Assembly: GCA_030679805.1 (NCBI GenBank)
Contig: JAUXST010000868.1
Span: forward strand, 1 to 13,078
Direction of reading: 5' to 3'
Source: Reyranella sp.
GTDB taxonomy: Bacteria > Pseudomonadota > Alphaproteobacteria > Reyranellales > Reyranellaceae
DNA length: 13,078 nt
Positions 5,941 through 12,935 of this stretch are shown here, piece by piece. The notes under the pieces are model-generated. The model made no database searches. It was given only the letters and a program-made list of their open reading frames with translations, and was not told the DNA's origin. Position 1 is the stretch's first letter; each line of letters starts with the position of its first letter. The position numbers and the translations under genes were made by a program.

Positions 5941-7170
5941 TCACAGCTCGTTCTTGTGGAAGCGGCCGCCCTTCACGATGGCCGACAGATGCGGGCCGCC
6001 GTCCTTGAACAGGCCGAGGTTCTTCAGCGGATCGCCGTCGACGACCAGGAGATCGGCAAAGGCGCCGGGTTCGATCACGCCGAGCTTGCCCTCCTGGCGC
6101 ACGACCTCGGCGCCGATCAGGGTCGCCGAGCGGATGACGTCGATGGCGGGCATCACCTCGCCGCGGATCTGGAACTCTCCGGTCTGCTCGTCCTCGAGTG
6201 CGCCCAGGAGATCGGAGCCGTAGGCCATCTTCACGCCGGCCTTGCGGCAATGCTCGAGTTCGGCGAAGCCGTACTCCAGCACCTCGTCGTTCTTCTCCAG
6301 CATCTCGGCCGGCATGCCGAGTTCCTTGGCGCGGCGCTTCATGGCGTCATAGGTGACCAGATTGGGGATCATGTAGACGCCCTTCTTGGCCATCAGCCTG
6401 GCCGTGGGCGCATCCACCAGATTGCCGTGCTCGATGGTGCGCACGCCGCAATTGACGGCGCGGGTGATCGCCTCGGGCGTATAGGCATGGGTCAGCACGT
6501 AGCGGCCGAAGGCATGCGCTTCCTCGACGGCGGCGGTGATCTCCTCGACCGTGAACTGCAGCGATTCCAGCGGGTCGTAGGGCGAGGCGACACCGCCCGA
6601 GACCATCAGCTTTACCTGGTCGGCGCCCTGGCGCATCTGCTCGCGGGCGGCCTTGCGCACCTCGTCGGGACCGTCGGCGATGCAGCGGATGAACACCATG
6701 CCGTTGCAGCAGAGGCAGGGCGGGCCGATGTCGGTGCGGCGGTTGCGGTCGTTGTGGCCGCCGGTGGGCCCGATCGAGCGGCAGGAGATGAAGAGGCGTG
6801 GGCCCGGGATCAGGCCCGATTCGACGGCAGCCTTGGTGCCCCAGTCGGCGCCGCCGGCGTCGCGCACGGTGGTGAAGCCGCGATCGAGCATGCGCTTCAG
6901 GCGTCCGGCGGAGCGCGCCATCATCAGCGTCAGCGGCACCGCCTCCATGCGGTTGATGTAGACCTCGCTGTGATGGGTGTGGACGTGGCAGTCGATCAGG
7001 CCTGGCATCAGGGTGCGCTTGCCGCAATTCACGACCTGGGCCTTGGCCGCCTTGATCGGCTTGGCCGACACTTCCTTGATGCGATCGCCTTCGACCAGCA
7101 CTTCGTAGCCGCCACGCGCCTCTTTCCAGCGCGGATCGAGCAGATTGAGATTCTTGAACAGCAGGGACAT
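5941..7170 (-). CDS. COG1228 amidohydrolase, Xaa-Pro dipeptidase / imidazolonepropionase-like (copy 1)
   Basis: The 409-residue metallo-hydrolase has the full amidohydrolase-superfamily metal set: His62 and His64 in GLIDCHVH, Lys187 (probable carboxylated bridge, QVKLMVSGG), His228 in LTHAYTPEA, His248 in TIEHGNL and Asp320 in YGSDLLG. The C-terminus returns to the small beta domain (GAFADLLVVDGDPL). The COG1228 group includes imidazolonepropionases and prolidases that cleave Xaa-Pro or N-acyl amino acids. No signal peptide is seen, so it should be cytoplasmic. A Cys-Leu-Cys-Cys cluster (152-155) sits in the loop after TGGH. It follows its paralogue by 7 bases and precedes the transporter genes, suggesting that it acts on an imported substrate. 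Dipeptide, N-acyl amino acid and lactam or cyclic amide substrates all remain possible. Confidence 0.88.
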   Translation of the reverse strand: MSLLFKNLNLLDPRWKEARGGYEVLVEGDRIKEVSAKPIKAAKAQVVNCGKRTLMPGLIDCHVHTHHSEVYINRMEAVPLTLMMARSAGRLKRMLDRGFTTVRDAGGADWGTKAAVESGLIPGPRLFISCRSIGPTGGHNDRNRRTDIGPPCLCCNGMVFIRCIADGPDEVRKAAREQMRQGADQVKLMVSGGVASPYDPLESLQFTVEEITAAVEEAHAFGRYVLTHAYTPEAITRAVNCGVRTIEHGNLVDAPTARLMAKKGVYMIPNLVTYDAMKRRAKELGMPAEMLEKNDEVLEYGFAELEHCRKAGVKMAYGSDLLGALEDEQTGEFQIRGEVMPAIDVIRSATLIGAEVVRQEGKLGVIEPGAFADLLVVDGDPLKNLGLFKDGGPHLSAIVKGGRFHKNEL

Positions 7171-7177
7171 CGGAAAC

Positions 7178-8416
7178 CTATTTCAACGCATTCTTATGAA
7201 ATTTGCCGGCCTTCATGATCATCGGCAGATGCGCCCCCTGGTCGAGGAAGAGTTCCAGCTTCTTGAGCGGATTGCCGTCGACCACGATCAAATCGGCGAA
7301 GGCGCCCGGCTCGACGATGCCGAGCTTGCCCTCCTGGCGCAGGATCTCGGCGCCCACGATCGTTGCCTGCCGGATGATCTCCAGCGGCTTCAGAACCTCG
7401 GCACGGAACATGAATTCCCGGCTCTGTTCGACCTGGAGCGGTCCCAGGAGATCGCTGCCGTAACCCACTTTCACGCCGGCCTTCTTGCAAATTTCGAGCG
7501 AGCGCAGGGCGCCGTCGAGCACGATGTCGTTTTTTTCCAGCATATCGGCGGTCATGCCGAAGCTCGCGGCCTTCTCCTTCATCACGAAGTAGGTGACGAG
7601 GTTGGCGATCATGTAGCCGCCCTTCGACGCCAGCAGCCTGGCCGATTTGGCATCGATCAGGTTGCCGTGCTCGATGGTGCGCACGCCGTTGCTGACGGCG
7701 CGGGTGATGGCTTCGGGCGTATAGGCATGGGCCAGCACGTAGCGGCCGAAGTTTTTGGCCTCGTCGGTCGCGGCGGCGATCTCGGCCTCGGAAAACTGCA
7801 GCGAATCCAGCGGATCGTAGGGCGAGGCGACGCCGCCCGAGCACATGATCTTCACCTGGTCGGCGCCCTGGCGCATCTGCTCGCGCACGGCCTTGCGCAC
7901 CCCGTCGGCGCCGTCGGCGATGGCCATGCTGTAGACCATGGCGTTGCAGCAGCCGCAGGAGGGCATGCCCTGGTCGGTACGGCGGCGGGAATCGCTGTGC
8001 CCGCCGGTCGGGCCGATAGCGCGGCCGGAAATGAACAGGCGCGGACCGGGGATCAGGCCGGCTTCGACGGCGGTCTTGATGCCCCAATCGGCGCCGCCGG
8101 TATCGCGCACGGTCGTGAAACCGCGGTCGATCATGCCTTTCATGAGGTCGGCGGCACGCGCGGTGAGCAGCGTCAACGGCACCGATTCGAGGTTGCGGAT
8201 ATTCACCTCGCTCAGGAAGACGTGGACGTGGCAGTCGATCAGGCCCGGCATCAGGGTGCGCTTGCCGCAGTCCACGACCTGGGCGTCCCTGGATTTGATC
8301 GGCTTGGACGATACTTCTTTTATGAGCTGGCCCTCGACCAGCACCTCGTAGCCACTGCGCGCCTCGGTCCAGCGCGGGTCCAACAGGTTGAGATTCCTGA
8401 ACAAATACTGCGACAT
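7178..8416 (-). CDS. COG1228 amidohydrolase, Xaa-Pro dipeptidase / imidazolonepropionase-like (copy 2)
   Basis: The 412-residue enzyme is a close paralogue of the next gene, aligning almost without gaps. The metal ligands are conserved: His63/His65 in GLIDCHVH, Lys189 in QVKIMCSGG, His230 in LAHAYTPEA, His250 in TIEHGNL and Asp322 in YGSDLLG. The loop cysteines are kept as Cys-Gly-Cys-Cys (154-157). Differences concentrate just after HxH (VFLSEV here, THHSEV in copy 1) and around residues 280-310, places likely to shape the substrate pocket. It begins the six-gene cluster, with AAGGGG 6-7 bases before the ATG. It is divergent from the kinase-like gene across only 67 bases. Two diverged copies in one operon suggest related but distinct substrates. 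Confidence 0.88.
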   Translation of the reverse strand: MSQYLFRNLNLLDPRWTEARSGYEVLVEGQLIKEVSSKPIKSRDAQVVDCGKRTLMPGLIDCHVHVFLSEVNIRNLESVPLTLLTARAADLMKGMIDRGFTTVRDTGGADWGIKTAVEAGLIPGPRLFISGRAIGPTGGHSDSRRRTDQGMPSCGCCNAMVYSMAIADGADGVRKAVREQMRQGADQVKIMCSGGVASPYDPLDSLQFSEAEIAAATDEAKNFGRYVLAHAYTPEAITRAVSNGVRTIEHGNLIDAKSARLLASKGGYMIANLVTYFVMKEKAASFGMTADMLEKNDIVLDGALRSLEICKKAGVKVGYGSDLLGPLQVEQSREFMFRAEVLKPLEIIRQATIVGAEILRQEGKLGIVEPGAFADLIVVDGNPLKKLELFLDQGAHLPMIMKAGKFHKNALK

Positions 8417-8432
8417 CGACGCCCCTTTGAAT

Positions 8433-8453
8433 CCGGCGCGTACCCTACGCCGG
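8433..8453. repeat. Small inverted repeat in the divergent intergenic gap
   Basis: CCGGCG (8433-8438) and CGCCGG (8448-8453) flank a 9-base spacer in the 67-base gap between the divergent amidohydrolase and kinase-like genes. It is a candidate operator because any promoter for the six-gene cluster should lie here or just inside the kinase-like gene. Six G/C-only pairs can easily arise by chance in this genome, and I see no convincing -35/-10 pair on either strand. Confidence 0.2.
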
Positions 8454-8483
8454 CCGCTGCTTTGGCGCTACAGTCGGCGCACC

Positions 8484-9032
8484 ATGCGCCGCATCGTCGT
8501 CTTCGGAACCACAGGATCGGGCAAGAGCTGGCTGGCCGAACGGCTCGTCGCCGAGAAAGGCCTGCGCCTGGTCGAACTCGATGCGCTGTTCTGGGGGCCG
8601 GACTGGCAGCCGGCGCCGCTCGATCTCTTCCGCCACCGCGTCGAATGCGAGACGCGCGACGGTGACTGGATCGCGGTCGGCATTTACGGCCAGGTGCGCG
8701 ACATCGTCTGGCAGCGCGCCGACACGCTGGTCTGGCTCGACCTGCCGCTGCCTCTGGTGATGTGGCGCCTGTTCTGGCGCACGTTGCGCCGGATCGTGAC
8801 GCGGGAAGACTTGTGGGGGACCGGCAATCGCGAGTCGCTGCGGCGGACCCTGCTCAGCCGCGATTCCATCCTGCTGTGGGCGCTGAAGACCCACGGCCGC
8901 AACCGCCGTCGCTTCGGCGCGGAATGCAGCAATTTTGCCGCGGGCCGAACGGTGATCCGCCTCAGGAACTCGCGCGACGTCGAGCGTTTCATCGCGGGCC
9001 GCGCCAGCTTCGCGCAGCCATTGGCTGCCTGA
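8484..9032 (+). CDS. P-loop NTPase, adenylate kinase / FlaR-like
   Basis: The 182-residue cytoplasmic protein starts with a nucleotide-binding strand and Walker A: MRRIVVFGTTGSGKS (loop residues 8-15). An ELDALFWGPDW segment follows, then VWLDLPLPLVMWRLFWRTLR, and then the RESLRRTLLSRDSILLWALK block seen in small P-loop kinases often annotated as adenylate kinase or as DNA topology modulation protein FlaR. A kinase-like phosphotransfer role is likely, but the substrate is unknown. A Trp follows the Walker A Ser where related proteins usually have Thr. The start at 8484 places Walker A in its normal position; an in-frame upstream Met at 8388 would reach into the neighbouring gene. It is followed after 3 bases by the epimerase gene, suggesting cotranscription. 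Confidence 0.75.
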   Translation: MRRIVVFGTTGSGKSWLAERLVAEKGLRLVELDALFWGPDWQPAPLDLFRHRVECETRDGDWIAVGIYGQVRDIVWQRADTLVWLDLPLPLVMWRLFWRTLRRIVTREDLWGTGNRESLRRTLLSRDSILLWALKTHGRNRRRFGAECSNFAAGRTVIRLRNSRDVERFIAGRASFAQPLAA

Positions 9033-9035
9033 AGC

Positions 9036-10037
9036 ATGTCGGTCCATAGCTTCTCGTGCCTTGACGGCCACACCTGCGGCAACCCGGTGCGGCTGGTGGC
9101 GGGCGGCGCCCCCCTGCTCGAGGGTGCGACCATGAGCGAACGCCGGCTCGACTTCCTCGCGCGCCACGACTGGATCCGCAAGGCACTGATGTTCGAGCCG
9201 CGCGGCCACGACGTCATGTCGGGCTCGATGCTCTACCCGCCGACTCGGCCCGATTGCGACGTCGGCATTCTTTTCATCGAGGTGAGCGGCTGCCTGCCGA
9301 TGTGCGGCCACGGCACCATCGGCACCGTGACCATGGCGGTGGAGAACGGGCTGGTTTCGCCCGCCACGGCAGGCGTACTCAACCTCGACACGCCGGCCGG
9401 CCGTGTGGTGGCGCGTTACGAGCAGAACGGCCGCTTCGTCGAGAGCGTGCGGATCACCAATGTCGCCTCGTATCTGGCGATGAGCGACGTCACGGTCGAG
9501 GTGCCGGGCCTGGGCGAACTCACCTTCGATATTTCCTACGGCGGAAATTTCTACGCCATCCTCGAGCCGCAGAAGAACTTCGCCGGCCTCGAAGCGATGA
9601 CGGCGGGCGACGTGCTGCGCTATTCGCCGGTCGTGCGGAAGATCCTGAATGACAAGGTCCTGCCCGTGCATCCCGAGAACCCGACCATCAAGGGTATCGG
9701 CCACGTGATGTGGACGGGCAAGCCGCGCGATCCCCGGGCGCATGCGCGCAACGCCGTGTTCTACGGCGACAAGGCGATCGACCGCTCCCCCTGCGGCACC
9801 GGGACGTCGGCGCGCATGGCCCAGCTCGCGGCGCGGGGCCGGCTCAAAATTGGCGATGAATTCGTGCACGAAAGCATCATCGGTTCGCTGTTCGATGGCC
9901 GGGTCGAGACGGCGGCCCGCGTCGGTAATCACGAGGCCATCGTGCCGTCGATCTCGGGCTGGGCCCGCCAGCACGGCATCAACACGATCTTCGTCGACTC
10001 CCGCGATCCCTTCGCGCATGGGTTTTCGGTGATCTAG
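9036..10037 (+). CDS. 4-hydroxyproline 2-epimerase / proline racemase family enzyme
   Basis: The 333-residue enzyme belongs to the PLP-independent proline racemase superfamily. Both catalytic cysteines are visible: Cys90 in MCGHGTIG and Cys253 in DRSPCGTGTSA, with Asp249 nearby. The Cys/Cys pair points to an epimerase or racemase rather than trans-3-hydroxy-L-proline dehydratase, which has Thr at the second site. Length and the N-terminal DGHTCGNPVRLV motif are typical of 4-hydroxyproline 2-epimerases, which convert trans-4-hydroxy-L-proline to cis-4-hydroxy-D-proline at the start of bacterial hydroxyproline degradation. It probably works in the cytoplasm. It begins 3 bases after the kinase-like gene and ends 3 bases from the convergent CoA-transferase. 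The rest of the Hyp pathway is absent from the window. Proline racemase activity is the main alternative. Confidence 0.88.
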   Translation: MSVHSFSCLDGHTCGNPVRLVAGGAPLLEGATMSERRLDFLARHDWIRKALMFEPRGHDVMSGSMLYPPTRPDCDVGILFIEVSGCLPMCGHGTIGTVTMAVENGLVSPATAGVLNLDTPAGRVVARYEQNGRFVESVRITNVASYLAMSDVTVEVPGLGELTFDISYGGNFYAILEPQKNFAGLEAMTAGDVLRYSPVVRKILNDKVLPVHPENPTIKGIGHVMWTGKPRDPRAHARNAVFYGDKAIDRSPCGTGTSARMAQLAARGRLKIGDEFVHESIIGSLFDGRVETAARVGNHEAIVPSISGWARQHGINTIFVDSRDPFAHGFSVI

Positions 10038-10040
10038 AGG

Positions 10041-11246
10041 TTACTCCGCGGCCTTGATCGCCGGCGCCGGTGGACGGATGCTGCCCTTGGCGAACATCGC
10101 ATCGATCTCGGAGGCGCTGAACCCCAGCTCGCGCAGGATGTCCGGTCCATCCTCGCCGATGTGCGGCGCGTGCTGCTGCGGTTCGTGCGTCGCAGCGGGC
10201 GGCAGTCCGGGAATGTTGGCGACCGGCATGCGGCCGAAACCGTCCTGCTCGATCCAGTCGACCGCACCCGACTCCTTTACATGCGGATGGTCGAGATAGT
10301 CGGTGTAGTTGTTCACCCGCTCGCAGAACACGTCCTTGGGCTGCAGGATGGCGATCCATTCCTCGGTGGTCCTGGTCGGCATCGTCTCGTTCAGCGCCTT
10401 GATGATCCTGGGCGCGTTCTTGATGCGGTCGTTGTGGCCCTGCAGGTCGGGATCGTCGGCGATGTCCTGGCGGCCGATCAGCTCGAACAGCAGCCGGAAG
10501 TGATGCGGCCGCATGGCGCTCACCATGATGTAACCGTTCTTCGTCTTGTAGCTGCCGGCCGGCATGTAGAGGACCGGTGGTGCGCCCTTGGAGAATATCC
10601 ATTCCATCAGCTTGGCGCCCTGGAAGGCGGCTGCCGAGCGCATCAGGCTCGAATCGATGAAGCAGCCTTCGTTGTAGCGGAGCTGTCGCATCAGCGCCGG
10701 CGCCAGCGCCTGGAAAGTGTAGAGGCCGGTCGTGACGTCGACGGCGATCATGCCCTGACGCCACGGCGTACCGTCCGGCATCCTGTTCATCACCATCATG
10801 CCGCTGAAAGCCTGGATGAGGCCGTCGACTGTCGGCCGCTTGCTGTAGGGCCCGGTCTGGCCGAAGCCCGAGACCGAGCAATAGATGACGCTCGGATTGA
10901 CCTTCTTGATGTCCTCGTAGCCGAAGCCCAGCCGCTGGATCACGCCGGGGCGGAAACTCTCGATCACCACCTGGGCTTTGGCCGCCAGTTTCTTCACCAC
11001 GGCGATGCCGTCGGCCGACTTGAGATCGAGGGCGATGCTGCGCTTGCCGCGGTTGAAGGCGACGGAATGGGCGCAGTGATCGCCCTTCAGTTCACCGAGC
11101 GCCCGGCCCCAGTCGCCCTCCGGCGGCTCGACCTTGATGACATCGGCGCCGTGCAGGGCAAGCAACATCGAGGCGTGCGGCCCCGCGATGCCCTGCGTGA
11201 AGTCGAGGACGGTGATGCCGTCGTAAGCGCCCTTGATCGTCGTCAC
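10041..11246 (-). CDS. CaiB/BaiF family CoA-transferase
   Basis: The 401-residue protein is a family III CoA-transferase, which moves CoA between carboxylic acids without a ping-pong aspartyl-free intermediate. The N-terminal core reads GITVLDFTQGIAGPHASMLL with DVIKVEPPEGDWGR. NRGKRSIALDLK (65-76) and VIESFRPGV (94-102) are characteristic, and Asp170 in MIAVDVTTGLY sits where the catalytic Asp of formyl-CoA transferase (Asp169) is expected. I chose GTG at 11246 because GGGAGG lies 7 bases upstream and the conserved domain begins shortly after. An upstream Met at 11321 adds non-conserved sequence covering the operator-like palindrome at 11269. The acid substrate cannot be deduced. No acyl-CoA dehydrogenase or hydratase partner lies nearby. 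It is divergent from the alpha/beta hydrolase gene. Confidence 0.92.
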   Translation of the reverse strand: MTTIKGAYDGITVLDFTQGIAGPHASMLLALHGADVIKVEPPEGDWGRALGELKGDHCAHSVAFNRGKRSIALDLKSADGIAVVKKLAAKAQVVIESFRPGVIQRLGFGYEDIKKVNPSVIYCSVSGFGQTGPYSKRPTVDGLIQAFSGMMVMNRMPDGTPWRQGMIAVDVTTGLYTFQALAPALMRQLRYNEGCFIDSSLMRSAAAFQGAKLMEWIFSKGAPPVLYMPAGSYKTKNGYIMVSAMRPHHFRLLFELIGRQDIADDPDLQGHNDRIKNAPRIIKALNETMPTRTTEEWIAILQPKDVFCERVNNYTDYLDHPHVKESGAVDWIEQDGFGRMPVANIPGLPPAATHEPQQHAPHIGEDGPDILRELGFSASEIDAMFAKGSIRPPAPAIKAAE

Positions 11247-11268
11247 TGAGATCCTCCCGAGGGCGCTG

Positions 11269-11278
11269 AACGTACGTT
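11269..11278. promoter_or_regulatory. Operator-like palindrome upstream of the CoA-transferase gene
   Basis: AACGTACGTT is a perfect 10-base palindrome with partly symmetric flanks (TG before, TA after). It lies 22 bases upstream of the GTG start, where a repressor would block transcription or early elongation. Sites with an ACGTACGT core are common targets of TetR-family repressors. No regulator gene is present in the window, so this assignment rests on shape and position only. Confidence 0.38.
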
Positions 11279-11364
11279 TACCGGCGCCGTCGATGCAAGG
11301 GCTGCCCTGCAGGGAAGCCATGCGCGCATGAAGAAAAGTTACGGAAAGCGGAACACAAGCTCGC

Positions 11365-11393
11365 TTGAGGCGATGGGTCGGCTGCGATCAAAT
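11365..11393 (+). promoter_or_regulatory. Candidate sigma-70 promoter for the alpha/beta hydrolase
   Basis: TTGAGG (11365-11370) and TCAAAT (11388-11393) are separated by 17 bases. Each box matches the consensus at four of six positions. The -10 box abuts and partly overlaps the palindrome at 11391-11412, an arrangement expected for a repressible promoter. The boxes are imperfect and the call leans on spacing and context. Confidence 0.38.
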
Positions 11394-11412
11394 AGGTGCA
11401 AATGCACTTATT
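11391..11412. promoter_or_regulatory. Operator-like 22-bp palindrome before the alpha/beta hydrolase
   Basis: AATAGGTGCA (11391-11400) and TGCACTTATT (11403-11412) are inverted repeats with one mismatch and a 2-base centre. It is AT-rich against a GC-rich background and lies 12 bases before the ATG at 11425, just upstream of the GGGAG ribosome-binding site. The size and symmetry fit a dimeric repressor of the TetR, MarR or GntR type. No such gene is in the window. Confidence 0.5.
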
Positions 11413-11424
11413 CGGGAGCCAGCC

Positions 11425-12339
11425 ATGACCGCTCTTCCGCTGCCGATCGCGGCCCTCGCCGCTGCGAGCTACGTGGTGCCTGCACTGGTGGCGCCGTTCT
11501 TCCGCCGATTGATGCTCAATCCGCGACGCCATGTGCGACCGCCGCCGGTACTCGCACTTCCGCCCGCCGACGAGCGCATCGATCTCGGCGATGGCCTCGT
11601 CGCCTGGCGATGGGGCCGTACGGGAAGAGCGGTGCCGACGGTTCTGCTGGTCCATGGCTTCGAGGGCAACCGCTCACAGTTCGGGGCGATCATAGACGCG
11701 TTGCTGGCGCGCGGCTTCGCCGTCGTGACGCTCGACGTGCCGGCGCACGGCGAGTCGGCGGGCCGCGAACTCACTGCGGTGAAGTTCATCGCCGCGATCG
11801 AGCGGACGCTGCAGCAGCTGGGGCCGATGCATGCCGTCGTCGGCCATTCGATGGGCGGCGCCATGAGCCTGTTCACGATCGCCCATCATGGCGGTGTCGG
11901 CCGCGTGGTGCTTGTATCGGCGCCCTCGGGTCTTCATCGCGAACTGCGCCGCTTTGCCGGCGCCGTCGGACTATCCGCGCGCGGCACCGCGGCCTTCATT
12001 GCGTCGGTCGAAAATCACGTCGGCCGGCCGGCGGCGGATTTCGACGTCCGTCACATCGCCGGCAAGGTCGACCTGCCCGTGCTGCTGATCCACGACCAGA
12101 ACGATCGCCAGGTTCCTGTCGCCGAAGCCGCGCGCGCGGCGCACGCTTTGCCGACGGCGGAACTGATGGTGACACATGGGCTCGGCCACAACCGCCTACT
12201 GGCCGACAAGGCCGTGGTGACCGCGATCGTGGGTTTCGTCGCCGGCTCAGGCGACGACGGGAAGGGTCTCGATCTCGTAGCTGTGAGAGATCTTGCGGCC
12301 GAGCACCGGGTCGTCGAGTTCCATCTCGAAGCGATGTGA
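11425..12339 (+). CDS. Alpha/beta hydrolase family protein
   Basis: The 304-residue protein has an N-terminal hydrophobic segment (residues about 4-26) that may be a membrane anchor. A complete alpha/beta-hydrolase fold follows: VLLVHGFEGN (oxyanion region, 73-82), DVPAHGES (104-111), nucleophile elbow GHSMGG with Ser142, acid Asp227 in LLIHDQNDRQVP and His255 in HGLGHNRLL. An esterase, thioesterase or lipase-like role is likely, but the substrate is unknown. GGGAG lies 7-8 bases before the chosen ATG; the upstream Met at 11365 would include the operator-like palindrome. The fold is complete by about residue 273. The last 30 residues are encoded opposite the 3' end of the DUF2848 gene and look like read-through rather than a domain. 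Confidence 0.87.
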   Translation: MTALPLPIAALAAASYVVPALVAPFFRRLMLNPRRHVRPPPVLALPPADERIDLGDGLVAWRWGRTGRAVPTVLLVHGFEGNRSQFGAIIDALLARGFAVVTLDVPAHGESAGRELTAVKFIAAIERTLQQLGPMHAVVGHSMGGAMSLFTIAHHGGVGRVVLVSAPSGLHRELRRFAGAVGLSARGTAAFIASVENHVGRPAADFDVRHIAGKVDLPVLLIHDQNDRQVPVAEAARAAHALPTAELMVTHGLGHNRLLADKAVVTAIVGFVAGSGDDGKGLDLVAVRDLAAEHRVVEFHLEAM

Positions 12340-12933
12340 CGACCGGATCGCGCCGATGGCGGGCATGGTGCCGCAGAACATGACGGTGCCCATCGGCAGG
12401 CGTTCGTTGTCCCGCCAGCCGAAGATCAGCTCGCGCGGGTCGCGGATCCTTGCCAGCGGGCCCTCCTGGTAGAGGACGCGTTTGCCGTCCTCCTGGATGA
12501 AGCTGCGCAGCATCAGCCTGTCCCAATGCGGCTCGACTTCCTCGAAGCGCCAGGCGGTGCGGCCGATCGGCTTGGCGCACATCTGCTTGGAAATGGCGAT
12601 GCCGTAGCTCTCGACCTTGCGGTCGGTGTGATCGGCGCCGACCGTGACCCACAGCCGGTCGGCCGCGCCGATCAGCACCGGCTCGACCTCGCCCGTACTG
12701 TCGTCGCCCAGCACCTGGATGCTGTCGGCCTGGGTCAGCATCTGGGCAGAGGCGCGATAGTAGATCGGCACCCGCGACGGCGGCTGGACGCCGATCGCCT
12801 TCAGCTCCTCGATGTGATGATTGAGGGCTCCCACGTCGCGGCCCGTCCAGCCAGCGATCACCAGATCGTTTATGTCGACGACGACTTTCTCCACCGCGCC
12901 CTTGGCGTGGCCTTCGAATTCCAGCCGCGTCAT
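12247..12933 (-). CDS. DUF2848 family protein
   Basis: The 228-residue protein matches the DUF2848 family as I know it: VVDINDLVIAGWTGRD near the start, then PSRVPIYYRASAQMLTQAD, VGADHTDRKVESYGI, SKQMCAKPIG, and a C-terminal block with MGTVMFCGTMPAIG and ending ETLPVVA. No activity is established for the family to my knowledge. The conserved Arg, Asp, His and Cys in VGADHTDRKVE and SKQMCAKP are candidates for an active site. The general look (and the FCGT/ELDDPVLGR end) recalls fumarylacetoacetase-like folds, which is inference. The ATG at 12933 lies 2 bases after the stop of the DUF1445 gene, so the two are translationally coupled. Its last 93 bases overlap the convergent alpha/beta hydrolase gene. 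Confidence 0.85.
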   Translation of the reverse strand: MTRLEFEGHAKGAVEKVVVDINDLVIAGWTGRDVGALNHHIEELKAIGVQPPSRVPIYYRASAQMLTQADSIQVLGDDSTGEVEPVLIGAADRLWVTVGADHTDRKVESYGIAISKQMCAKPIGRTAWRFEEVEPHWDRLMLRSFIQEDGKRVLYQEGPLARIRDPRELIFGWRDNERLPMGTVMFCGTMPAIGAIRSSHRFEMELDDPVLGRKISHSYEIETLPVVA

Positions 12934-12935
12934 CG

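Noticed and set aside
7145..8665. A 506-codon plus-strand open frame opposite the amidohydrolase
   Set aside because: It is an antisense shadow with His/Gly/Asp-rich low-complexity composition and no motifs. The opposite strand encodes a complete enzyme with all metal ligands.
8445..10019. A 524-codon minus-strand open frame opposite the kinase-like and epimerase genes
   Set aside because: It spans two well-supported genes on the other strand and has arginine/histidine-rich, motif-free composition typical of GC-rich antisense frames.
10038..10040. Terminator between the convergent epimerase and CoA-transferase genes
   Set aside because: The genes are only 3 bases apart and no hairpin with a T-run is visible around the junction.
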